DNA of 64,000 nt, from assembly GCF_002029255.1 (NCBI RefSeq), contig NZ_MZGT01000012.1, forward strand, positions 32,427 to 96,426, read 5' to 3'. This stretch comes from Clostridium chromiireducens (GTDB lineage Bacteria > Bacillota > Clostridia > Clostridiales > Clostridiaceae). Each line of letters starts with the position of its first letter. The first letter of the stretch is position 1. Below the pieces are notes generated by a model. That model was not told the origin of the DNA and searched no databases. It saw nothing but the letters and a program-made list of their open reading frames with translations. A program made the position numbers and the translations under genes. This document shows, piece by piece, positions 42,275-50,264 of the stretch.

Positions 42275-43468
42275 TTACTTAATTTTACTTAAGAATGTTG
42301 AGATTCTATCTATTCCATTTTCTATTATATCCATTGATGTTGCATATGATAATCTTATATAATCATCTAAACCAAAACCTGCTCCAGGTATCACTGCAAC
42401 TTTCTCTTCCTCTAATAATACTCTTGCAAAATCTACTGAATTGTTAATATCTTGATCTTTAAATGTTGTATTTAAATATGCTGATATATTAACCATAACA
42501 TAGAATGCACCGCTTGGTCTTATAATTGATACTTCATTTAATTTTTCCAATTTATATATCATGAAGTTTCTTCTATTTTCGAATTCCTTAATCATATTAT
42601 TTAATTCTTCCACTGGACCATTTAATGCTTCTATTGTTGCATATTGTGCTATAGTATTCACATTCGATGTCATATGACTTTGAATGCTAGTCATTAGTTT
42701 TGTTATCTCCTCACTCGCTGCAGCATATCCTAATCTCCAACCTGTCATGGCATATGTTTTAGATACACCATTTATTACTATTGTTCTGTTATAAGCATCT
42801 TCATTTAAAGCTGCTATGCTTATATGATTTTCTCCATCATATATTAATTTTTCATAAATTTCATCTGATACAATTAAAAGATCATGTTTCTTAGCAAAAT
42901 TAGCTATTTCCAATAATTCTTCTTCGTGATAAATTGTTCCTGTTGGATTATTAGGACTATTTAATAATAGTGCTTTTGTATTGCTAGTTAAAGCTTTTTC
43001 CAAATCTGATATAGTATATTTATAACTGTTTTCTTTTGATGTTTCTACAAATACCGGAACTCCATCTGCTAGCTTTACTAACTCTGGGTAACTAACCCAA
43101 TATGGTACTGGAACTAATACTTCATCACCCGGATTTAAAGTGGCCATAAAAACATTTGCTAAACTTTGCTTAGCACCTGTTGAAACTGTTATTTGGCTTG
43201 GTTTATATTCTAACCCATTATCTGCCTCAAATTTCTTACATATAGTTTGCTTTAACTCTAACAATCCTCCTGCTGGAGTATACTTAGTTTTTCCATCATG
43301 CATTGCTTTTATAGCTGCTTGAATTATATTTTCTGGTGTATTAAAATCTGGCTCCCCCGCGCCAAAACTTACTACATCAACACCTTGACTCTTCAACTCA
43401 TTTGCTTTAGCTGTAATTGCCAAAGTGATTGATGGACTGATATTCCCCGCTTTTTTAGATAACTTCAT
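42275..43468 (-). CDS. PLP-dependent aminotransferase (aspartate aminotransferase family)
   Basis: This 397-residue fold-type I aminotransferase resembles AspB/AspC enzymes that interconvert aspartate and oxaloacetate. Motifs are VVSFGAGEPDFNTPENIIQA, LLLNSPNNPTGTIYHEEEL, the PLP lysine in VVNGVSKTYAMTGWRLGYAA-like sequence (INGVSKTYAMTGWRLGYAA), and a C-terminal IRLSYATSMDII. Length is standard. CTGGAGGG precedes the ATG. It appears monocistronic. Confidence 0.93.
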   Translation of the reverse strand: MKLSKKAGNISPSITLAITAKANELKSQGVDVVSFGAGEPDFNTPENIIQAAIKAMHDGKTKYTPAGGLLELKQTICKKFEADNGLEYKPSQITVSTGAKQSLANVFMATLNPGDEVLVPVPYWVSYPELVKLADGVPVFVETSKENSYKYTISDLEKALTSNTKALLLNSPNNPTGTIYHEEELLEIANFAKKHDLLIVSDEIYEKLIYDGENHISIAALNEDAYNRTIVINGVSKTYAMTGWRLGYAAASEEITKLMTSIQSHMTSNVNTIAQYATIEALNGPVEELNNMIKEFENRRNFMIYKLEKLNEVSIIRPSGAFYVMVNISAYLNTTFKDQDINNSVDFARVLLEEEKVAVIPGAGFGLDDYIRLSYATSMDIIENGIDRISTFLSKIK

Positions 43469-43736
43469 TGCTTTATTCCCTCCAGTTTAGACATCTTCAA
43501 AATAACTTATTAAAAGATTGTACAATACCTTTTATTCATCCAAGGAGACAATGTTTAGTTCTAACAATATCAGAATTAATTCACTTATCAACATAGTATG
43601 CCTAAAAAATAAATACCATATTATTATTGTTATTTCTAAGATGCTTTGATACAATTGTATATTCTTGTCACATAATAAAAATATATCATTAATATATTGA
43701 ATTGTAAACAACGCGAATACATAAGACATGCGAAAA
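43469..43736. other. Gene-poor stretch upstream of the aminotransferase
   Basis: This stretch contains the aminotransferase promoter region; TTGTCT and TATTGT 18 bases apart on the minus strand are a weak candidate. A 65-codon open frame is also present, but it lacks a ribosome binding site and has low-information hydrophobic sequence, so I do not call it. The DUF1292 terminator adjoins. Confidence 0.4.
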
Positions 43737-43768
43737 AAAGACTTTAGTAATTAATTACTAAAGTCTTT
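43733..43768 (-). terminator. Terminator of the DUF1292 gene
   Basis: A perfect 32-base palindrome (AAAGACTTTAGTAATT and its complement, no loop) at 43737-43768 is followed on the minus strand by further T residues. It starts six bases after the DUF1292 stop codon. The symmetry and an opposing T-rich flank mean it may work in both directions. Confidence 0.9.
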
Positions 43769-43773
43769 CATTT

Positions 43774-44145
43774 TTATTCTTCACCTACTAATTCATCTTG
43801 ATAGTAAGCTGATACTCTATCAAATTCCTCTTCATCTGGAACTACAAGTTCTTCATCATCTAATCTAAAAAGATAAACTGAATCCTCTGCTGGATTTTGA
43901 GCTAAATAATATACTTTTTCTTCATATTCAAACTCATCAATTATTGGACATGTAACTACATTTCCATTTTCATCTTCTAAATCTATAACGAAGTTTTCCT
44001 CTTCATTGCATCCACATCCACATTCATGATCACCATCATGATCATGTCCGCAGCCACATTCATGACCTTCACCATGATTATGTCCACCACATCCGCAGCT
44101 TTCTTCTTCACTATTACATCCACATTTGTCTAAATCTTTTTCCAT
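43774..44145 (-). CDS. DUF1292 protein with His/Cys-rich metal-binding-like N terminus
   Basis: Residues about 50-123 match the DUF1292 domain of short acidic Firmicute proteins: NFVIDLEDENGNVVTCPIID and VYYLAQNPAEDSVYLFRLDD. The function of that domain is unknown. The first about 50 residues contain clustered cysteine, histidine and glycine (CGCGGHNHGE-like and ECGCGHDHDGDHECGCGCNE) and look like a metal-binding or metal-storage tail. This extension is the unusual feature. AGGAGG precedes the ATG, and a strong terminator follows, so it is probably a single-gene unit. Confidence 0.82.
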   Translation of the reverse strand: MEKDLDKCGCNSEEESCGCGGHNHGEGHECGCGHDHDGDHECGCGCNEEENFVIDLEDENGNVVTCPIIDEFEYEEKVYYLAQNPAEDSVYLFRLDDEELVVPDEEEFDRVSAYYQDELVGEE

Positions 44146-44213
44146 TTTTCAACCTCCTTTTGGTTCATAATTAATTTTAACCTTAAAATAATAAAATTAC
44201 AATGTAATTTTAT

Positions 44214-44338
44214 TGAATGAATGATTAATGATGAATAAAGAATGATTAAGGATGAAATCTCCAAGGAAGATTTCTAAAAAATATATACCTTAAGAAATTA
44301 CGGAGTAATTTCGTCCTTCATCATTAATCATTCATTTC
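44214..44338. repeat. Three-way-junction palindromic element
   Basis: An outer stem (GAATGATTAATGATGAA / TTCATCATTAATCATTC) encloses two small hairpins, GAAATCT..AGATTTC and GAAATTAC..GTAATTTC, giving a three-way-junction shape. A relative with similar outer arms is at 50066-50240. No reading frame is present. Confidence 0.7.
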
Positions 44339-44378
44339 TTTTACAAGTTTTAATAGATGAAATTAATATACGTTCTAA

Positions 44379-44570
44379 TTATAGACACTTATTTTTTATA
44401 TCACATTTATTTACTTCTATGTATCCTGATTTTTCTAAAAGTATTATCCAACATTCTGTTTCAGCCGCCTCTTTTAATGCAATATACATTTTAGCAATAA
44501 AATCAGCCTTACTGATTGCATAATTAGCTTCATTATCTAATCCTTCAATGAAAGTTTTAGTATTTTTCAT
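44379..44570 (-). pseudogene. Truncated four-helix-bundle (23S rRNA intervening-sequence protein-like) remnant
   Basis: The 63-residue frame contains ANYAISKADFIAKMYIALKE followed by AAETECWIILLEKSGYI. This matches the second half of the S23/IVP four-helix-bundle family (usual length about 115-125). The first two helices are missing, and no ribosome binding site precedes the ATG. It is therefore probably a decayed gene, although a short active form cannot be excluded. The family is often encoded inside 23S rRNA genes or as solitary genes; no rRNA is present here. Function is unknown. Confidence 0.6.
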
Positions 44571-44634
44571 TAATTATATACATAATAAAAATATACTATT
44601 CAAAACTCTATAGAAGTTTTTTCGTTCATCATTC

Positions 44635-44667
44635 ATCAAAAAAAGAAGCCACCGTAGTGACTTCTTT
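44635..44667 (-). terminator. Terminator of the PFOR gene
   Basis: On the minus strand GAAGTCAC and GTGGCTTC (one G-U pair) form a stem followed by seven T residues. It lies about 40 bases after the stop codon of pyruvate:ferredoxin oxidoreductase. Confidence 0.9.
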
Positions 44668-44706
44668 CTTTTTGCGCAAATTTAGTTATTTATATTTTTT
44701 TAATTA

Positions 44707-47700
44707 CTATTGTTGATTAGCTAATTTCTTGTATCCTTCTAATCTTTCCATAGCATCTTGTTTAGTCTTTTCAAATAAAGCGTCTGCTGCTTCTGGGAAT
44801 GCCTTAGCAAGTGAAGAGTATCTAACTTCTCCCATTAAGAATTCCTTAAAGTCTGCTGTTGGTTCTTTAGAATCTAATACAAATGGATTCTTTCCAGCTT
44901 CTTTTAATTCTGGGTTGAATCTGTACATTTGCCAGTATCCACATGCAGTAGCTCTCTTAGCTTCTTCTTGGCTGTTACCCATACCAATTCTTAATCCATG
45001 GTTGATACATGGAGCATAAGCTATTATTAATGATGGTCCTTTGTATGCTTCAGCTTCTGCAAGAGCTTTCATAACTTGGTTCTTATCAGCACCCATGTTA
45101 ATTTGAGCTACATATACATAACCATAACTCATAGCCATCATACCAAGATCTTTCTTCTTAGTCTTCTTACCACTTGCAGCAAACTTAGCGATTGCAGCAG
45201 TTGGAGTAGATTTAGATGATTGACCTCCTGTGTTTGAGTAAACTTCTGTATCTACTACTAATATATTTACATCTTCTCCTGAAGCTAATACATGGTCAAC
45301 TCCACCGTATCCGATATCGTAAGCCCATCCGTCTCCCCCGAAGATCCATTGTGATCTCTTAACGAAGTAGTCTTTTTCTGCTAATATTTCGTTAGCTAAT
45401 TCAGTGTTAGAAGCTTCTAAAGCAGCTGTTAATTTATCAGCTCTTTCTCTAGTTCCTTCACCTTCATCAACGTTATCTAACCATTCTTGTAATTCAGCGC
45501 TTGCAGCATCTCCTGCAGCTATAGCAGCTTTAGCTTTTTCTGCAATTCTTTCTCTTATAGCCTTAACTCCTAAGAACATACCTAATCCATATTCAGCATT
45601 ATCTTCGAATAATGAGTTAGCCCAAGCTGGACCGTGTCCACATTTATTCTTAGTGTATGGAGTTGAAGGAGCAGATCCTCCCCAGATTGATGTACATCCA
45701 GTTGCATTAGCAACCATCATTCTATCACCAACTAATTGAGTTATAGCTTTAACATATGGAGTTTCTCCACAACCTGCACAAGCTCCTGAGAACTCAAGTA
45801 ATGGTTGTTCAAATTGGCTACCTTTAACTGTCTTCTTATTCATTGGGTTCTTCTTAGTTGACACTTCATAGAATAAGTAATCAAAAACTTCTACTTGGTC
45901 ATGTTGAGATTCTTGTGGTTTCATAACTAGTGCTTTTCCTGGTGCTGGACATATTTGAGCACAGTTTCCACAACCTGAACAATCAAGTGGTGTTATACCC
46001 ATAGTGTATAATAATGGTTCTTCAGTCTTTAATCCCTTAGCAGCTACAATTTTAGCAGCATCTGGAGCAGCATTCTTTTCTGCTTCAGTTAATAAGAATG
46101 GTCTTATAGCAGCATGTGGACATACCATTGAACATTGGTTACATTGAATACATTTTTCTGCATCCCATTCAGGAACATTTACTGCAATTCCTCTCTTTTC
46201 GAAAGCTGCAGTACCATTTTCAAAAGTACCATCTTCCATACCTGCAAATGCTGAAACTGGAAGTTGATCTCCTTCTTGTCTGTTCATTGGAATAACTATA
46301 TCTTTAACGAATTTAGTAGCATGTTTAATTTCTACTTCTTCTTCATCTTGAGCTGTCTTCCAAGCTTCTGGAATATTTATTGCAACAATTGATTCAACAC
46401 CCTTATCTATAGCAGCATTGTTCATGTTAACAACTTTTTCACCCTTCTTACCATAAGAAGATACAACTGAATCTTTTAAGTGCTTAATAGCATCTTCAAC
46501 TGGAATAACGTTAGCAAGCTTAAAGAAAGCTGATTGCATTATCATGTTGATTCTTCCACCAAGACCTATTTCTTGAGCAATTCCTACTGCATTTAAAATA
46601 TAGAACTTAATGTCGTTGTTTGCTAAGAATCTCTTATATGCTGCAGGTAATTTTTCTTCTAACTCTTCTGGAGTCCAGATAGTATTTAATAAGAAAGTTG
46701 AACCTGGTTTTAATCCATCAAGTACATTGTATTTGTGGATGTATGATTGGTTAGAACATGAAACAAAGTCTGCTTTGTTTATTAAGTATGGTGACTTAAT
46801 TGCTTTCTTACCAAATCTTAAGTGAGATACTGTAATTCCTCCTGATTTCTTTGAATCATAGAAGAAGTATGCTTGAGCATACATGTCTGTATTATCTCCA
46901 ATAATCTTGATTGCACTCTTGTTAGCTCCAACAGTACCATCTGATCCTAATCCCCAGAACTTACAAGATGTAGTTCCTTCTGGAGTAGCATCTATATCTT
47001 CAGTTACTTCTAATGAAGTATTTGTAACGTCATCATTGATTCCTAATGTAAATCCATTTTTTGGTGCATCTTGTGCTAAGTTAGCATAAACTGCAGCAAT
47101 ATGTCCTGGATTTGGATCTTTTGAACCTAAACCGAATCTACCACCAACAATTACTGGTACATCAGCTTGACCGAAGAATGCATTTCTTACATCTAAGTAT
47201 AATGGTTCTCCAGCAGATCCTGGTTCCTTAGTTCTATCTAAAACAGCGATTTTCTTAGCTGTCTTTGGAATAGCTGCTAATAATCTTTCATTTGAGAATG
47301 GTCTGAATAATCTTACTTTAACAACACCAACTTTTTGTCCGTTAGCATTTAAGTAATCTATAGTTTCTTCACAAACGTCAGTAGCTGAACCCATAGCTAT
47401 GATTACTCTATCAGCATCTGGTGCTCCATAGTAATCGAAACAGTGGTATTCTCTACCTGTTAATTTAGTGATTTCAGCCATATAACTTTCAACTGTTTCT
47501 GGTAATTCATCGTAGAATTTATTTACAGATTCTCTTTCTTGGAAATAGATATCTGCATTTTGAGCAGTTCCTCTAGTTACAGGATGATTTGGGTTTAATG
47601 CTCTTTCTCTGAAAGCTTTAACTGAATCCCAATCAAGTAAACTTGCTAATTCATCATATTCTAAAACTTCAATTTTTTGAACTTCGTGAGAAGTTCTGAA

Positions 47701-48216
47701 TCCATCAAAGAAGTTTAAGAATGGAATTCTTGTTTTAATAGCAGTTAAATGAGCAACTGCTGCTAAGTCCATAACTTCTTGAACTGAACCTTCTGCAAGC
47801 ATTGCAAAACCAGTTTGTCTTGCTGCCATAACGTCTTGGTGATCTCCAAATATGTTTAATGCAGAAGTAGCTAATGCTCTAGCTGATACATGGAATACTC
47901 CTGGTAACATTTCACCAGAAATTTTGTACATGTTTGGTATCATTAATAATAAACCTTGTGAAGCTGTATAAGTAGTAGTTAATGCTCCAGCTTGTAAAGA
48001 TCCGTGAACTGCACCAGCTGCTCCAGCTTCTGATTGCATTTCCATAACTTTAACAGGTTGTCCAAATATATTTTTTCTTCCTTGTGCTACCCATTCATCT
48101 ACATGTTCTGCCATAGGTGATGATGGTGTAATTGGGAATATTGCAGAAACTTCAGTAAATGCATAAGATATATGAGCTGCTGCAGTATTACCATCCATAG
48201 TTTTCATTTTTCTCAT
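44707..48216 (-). CDS. nifJ: Pyruvate:ferredoxin (flavodoxin) oxidoreductase
   Basis: This 1169-residue single-chain enzyme oxidises pyruvate to acetyl-CoA and CO2 and reduces ferredoxin or flavodoxin, the central step linking glycolysis to hydrogen and butyrate/solvent formation in clostridia. Domains in order: pyruvate-binding and CoA regions (about 1-420), gamma domain, two [4Fe-4S] clusters (CIQCNQCSMVCPHAAIRPF and CSGCGNCAQICPAPGK), and the thiamine pyrophosphate domain (GCTSIWGGSAPSTPYTKN, GGDGWAYDIGYGGVDHVL, DTEVYSNTGGQ). AGAGGGG precedes the ATG. It lies 171 bases after a flavodoxin gene, a likely electron acceptor. Confidence 0.98.
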   Translation of the reverse strand: MRKMKTMDGNTAAAHISYAFTEVSAIFPITPSSPMAEHVDEWVAQGRKNIFGQPVKVMEMQSEAGAAGAVHGSLQAGALTTTYTASQGLLLMIPNMYKISGEMLPGVFHVSARALATSALNIFGDHQDVMAARQTGFAMLAEGSVQEVMDLAAVAHLTAIKTRIPFLNFFDGFRTSHEVQKIEVLEYDELASLLDWDSVKAFRERALNPNHPVTRGTAQNADIYFQERESVNKFYDELPETVESYMAEITKLTGREYHCFDYYGAPDADRVIIAMGSATDVCEETIDYLNANGQKVGVVKVRLFRPFSNERLLAAIPKTAKKIAVLDRTKEPGSAGEPLYLDVRNAFFGQADVPVIVGGRFGLGSKDPNPGHIAAVYANLAQDAPKNGFTLGINDDVTNTSLEVTEDIDATPEGTTSCKFWGLGSDGTVGANKSAIKIIGDNTDMYAQAYFFYDSKKSGGITVSHLRFGKKAIKSPYLINKADFVSCSNQSYIHKYNVLDGLKPGSTFLLNTIWTPEELEEKLPAAYKRFLANNDIKFYILNAVGIAQEIGLGGRINMIMQSAFFKLANVIPVEDAIKHLKDSVVSSYGKKGEKVVNMNNAAIDKGVESIVAINIPEAWKTAQDEEEVEIKHATKFVKDIVIPMNRQEGDQLPVSAFAGMEDGTFENGTAAFEKRGIAVNVPEWDAEKCIQCNQCSMVCPHAAIRPFLLTEAEKNAAPDAAKIVAAKGLKTEEPLLYTMGITPLDCSGCGNCAQICPAPGKALVMKPQESQHDQVEVFDYLFYEVSTKKNPMNKKTVKGSQFEQPLLEFSGACAGCGETPYVKAITQLVGDRMMVANATGCTSIWGGSAPSTPYTKNKCGHGPAWANSLFEDNAEYGLGMFLGVKAIRERIAEKAKAAIAAGDAASAELQEWLDNVDEGEGTRERADKLTAALEASNTELANEILAEKDYFVKRSQWIFGGDGWAYDIGYGGVDHVLASGEDVNILVVDTEVYSNTGGQSSKSTPTAAIAKFAASGKKTKKKDLGMMAMSYGYVYVAQINMGADKNQVMKALAEAEAYKGPSLIIAYAPCINHGLRIGMGNSQEEAKRATACGYWQMYRFNPELKEAGKNPFVLDSKEPTADFKEFLMGEVRYSSLAKAFPEAADALFEKTKQDAMERLEGYKKLANQQ

Positions 48217-48387
48217 CGCGTTGACCCCTCTTTCTAATTTAAAACTTAAATTTTGAATAATTTAAATTTTTTTATATAAGTAAGTCTATAAGACCACCTA
48301 ATAAACACACAAAATATTAGCTAATCAAAGCTACATTCCAACTTTACACACAAAAACTAATTTAACCTTACATAATTTAGCCAATCA

Positions 48388-48819
48388 CTAGTTAGCTAAA
48401 TCTTTTCCTAATTTCTTAATAAGGTTTGTCTGTTTTTTAGTTGGTGAATCTTTAACTGCTAAATCTCCCATTACATTAAAGCCATAAGATGTCATTTCAT
48501 CTTTCCATATTTTCATAAAAGTGTCTTCAATCCATCCATAGGTTGCAAATAAAATACAGTTTTTCTTCTTATTATCTTTACTGTAATCCTTCAACTGTTC
48601 CAGAAATGGTTTCATTTCTAATTGTTCTATTTTAGCGGCATCTACTGCAGGACTTCCAAATGCAACAGAATCAGCTTCTAAAACATCTTCTATCGTAGCA
48701 TCCGCAACGTGCTTTATACGCACTTCTGCACCTTGCTCTCTAGCACCATCTGCCATAGTATTTGCAAGAGCCTCTATATTTCCTCCACAACTCCAATAAA
48801 TGATTGAAACTTTTTTCAT
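48388..48819 (-). CDS. Flavodoxin
   Basis: Flavodoxin is a small FMN electron carrier that can replace ferredoxin. The 143-residue protein has the FMN phosphate loop near residues 8-16 (YWSCGGNIEALANTMADG; many flavodoxins read SGTGNT here), followed by SVAFGSPAVDA and LFATYGWIEDTFMKIWKDEM. It lies directly upstream of PFOR and probably accepts its electrons. A SigA promoter and a Rex-like operator precede it. Confidence 0.95.
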   Translation of the reverse strand: MKKVSIIYWSCGGNIEALANTMADGAREQGAEVRIKHVADATIEDVLEADSVAFGSPAVDAAKIEQLEMKPFLEQLKDYSKDNKKKNCILFATYGWIEDTFMKIWKDEMTSYGFNVMGDLAVKDSPTKKQTNLIKKLGKDLAN

Positions 48820-48839
48820 TGAAATAGCACCTCATCTTC

Positions 48840-48857
48840 TTGTTAAATAATTAACTT
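48840..48857. promoter_or_regulatory. Candidate Rex operator upstream of flavodoxin
   Basis: TTGTTAAATAATTAACTT matches the clostridial Rex consensus TTGTTAA-N4-TTAACAA at all but the last two positions. It lies between the promoter and the flavodoxin start. Rex senses the NADH/NAD+ ratio and represses fermentation genes in clostridia, so redox control of this electron carrier would make sense. Confidence 0.5.
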
Positions 48858-48887
48858 ATGTTTTCACTAAAAAGAACTTACCCTTTT

Positions 48888-48915
48888 ATTATATCTCACA
48901 TATTTTTTTTTGCAA
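48888..48915 (-). promoter_or_regulatory. SigA promoter of flavodoxin
   Basis: On the minus strand TTGCAA (48915-48910), a 16-base spacer and a perfect TATAAT (48893-48888) form a good vegetative promoter about 70 bases upstream of the flavodoxin ATG. Confidence 0.7.
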
Positions 48916-48969
48916 GATTTGATTGCACAAATTGTTTTTTTTTAACTAATAAATCTACTTTTTAGTAAT

Positions 48970-50043
48970 CTACCTTCTTATGCTCGCTAATAGTATATTT
49001 ACTATTGCATCAACTCCGTTTTTAGCTTCACTTTTTTCCATACTCTTAATTAAAGATATTCTATTTTCCTTAAGTTCCATAACTTTCTTGTATAATATAT
49101 CTCCATTAATTTCTTCCTCTTCCAGCATTAACGAATAACCTTCTTTTGCAAAAGACCTTGAGTTTAGAATTTGATCTCCCCTACTCGCTTTTCTTGAAAG
49201 CGGTATTAATAACGTTGGCTTTTTCAACGCTAAGAATTCAAATATTGAATTTGCTCCAGCCCTCGAAATTATATAATCTGCCGCCTTCATTAAATCCGGC
49301 AATTCTTCACTTACATATTCAAACTGCTTATATTCACTCATATTTACATAATCTTTGTGTATATTTCCTTTACCGCAGATATGAATTATGTTAAAATCTT
49401 TCGATAATTTATCTAAATTTTTTCTTATCTCTTCGTTTATGAGCTTTGATCCTAGACTTCCTCCCATTATAAGCAATATTTCTTTACTATCTTTAAATCC
49501 ACATATTCTTTTCCCTTCATTTTTATCACCATGAAGTATTTCTTCTCTAATAGGACTGCCTGTAAGTACTCCCTTACTATCTTTTATATATTTTAGACTT
49601 TCTCTAAAAGTCACACATAACTTATCACAAAAAGGAGCGGATAATTTATTAGCAAGACCCGGCGTCATATCTGATTCATGAGCGATTACTGGTATTTTTT
49701 TTAATGATGCCGCTATAACAACTGGTACTGCTACAAACCCTCCTTTTGAAAAAATAACATCTGGTTTTTCTTTAGATAATATTCTTAAGGCCTGAGTAAT
49801 ACCTTTTAAGATTTTAAACGGATCAGTAAAATTCTTCACATCAAAATATCTTCGTAATTTTCCACATGAAATCCCGAAGAAAGGTATATTATTTTTTGTT
49901 ATTATTTCATTTTCTATGCCATCAAAACTTCCGATGTATTTAATTTCAAAGCCTTCTTCCTTTAATTTAGGTATTAATGCAAGATTTGGAGTAACATGCC
50001 CTGCTGTCCCCCCTCCTGTCATTATTATTTTATATTTAGACAA
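48970..50043 (-). CDS. murG: UDP-GlcNAc:undecaprenyl-PP-MurNAc-pentapeptide transferase MurG
   Basis: MurG makes lipid II from lipid I at the inner face of the membrane. The 357-residue protein has the N-terminal glycine-rich loop [20 protein letters not shown], the second loop [15 protein letters not shown], and the donor-binding [20 protein letters not shown] and [12 protein letters not shown]. Translation appears to start at TTG, with GGGGTGG upstream. It stands alone here rather than in a division-wall cluster, as in many clostridia. Confidence 0.95.
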   Translation of the reverse strand: MSKYKIIMTGGGTAGHVTPNLALIPKLKEEGFEIKYIGSFDGIENEIITKNNIPFFGISCGKLRRYFDVKNFTDPFKILKGITQALRILSKEKPDVIFSKGGFVAVPVVIAASLKKIPVIAHESDMTPGLANKLSAPFCDKLCVTFRESLKYIKDSKGVLTGSPIREEILHGDKNEGKRICGFKDSKEILLIMGGSLGSKLINEEIRKNLDKLSKDFNIIHICGKGNIHKDYVNMSEYKQFEYVSEELPDLMKAADYIISRAGANSIFEFLALKKPTLLIPLSRKASRGDQILNSRSFAKEGYSLMLEEEEINGDILYKKVMELKENRISLIKSMEKSEAKNGVDAIVNILLASIRR

Positions 50044-50065
50044 AAAACCACCCCTTCTTAAATAA

Positions 50066-50240
50066 ATGAATAATTAATGATGAATGATTAAGGAGATTTT
50101 ACTCTGCAAAATTTAAAATCATTAGGTGCAAAGCACCTTTAAATATAAAAATTCCCTAAGGAAAAGTGAGAGTCCAAATTTTATATTTAGGTTCTCGAAC
50201 TTTCTCTTTGAGCTTTTTACATTCATTTTTCATTATTCAT
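50066..50240. repeat. Palindromic element related to 44214-44338
   Basis: The outer arms ATGAATAATTAATGATGAATG and the complement near 50220-50240 pair with three mismatches. Inside are small hairpins (AGGTGCAAAGCACCT; AAATATAAAAATT..AATTTTATATTT). It has the same outer motif as the element at 44214-44338 but a larger interior. It occupies the murG-recJ gap. Confidence 0.65.
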
Positions 50241-50241
50241 C

Positions 50242-50262
50242 GAAAAGTGCTTTGCACTTTTC
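50242..50262 (-). terminator. Terminator-like hairpin after recJ
   Basis: GAAAAGTGC/GCACTTTTC closes a three-base loop two bases after the recJ stop. The T-rich right arm (CTTTTC) serves as a weak U-run on the minus strand, so termination may be partial. Confidence 0.55.
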
Positions 50263-50264
50263 CT

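Noticed and set aside
43532..43729. A 65-codon minus-strand open frame
   Set aside because: No ribosome binding site, biased hydrophobic composition from AT-rich DNA, no recognisable domain, and it overlaps the likely aminotransferase promoter.
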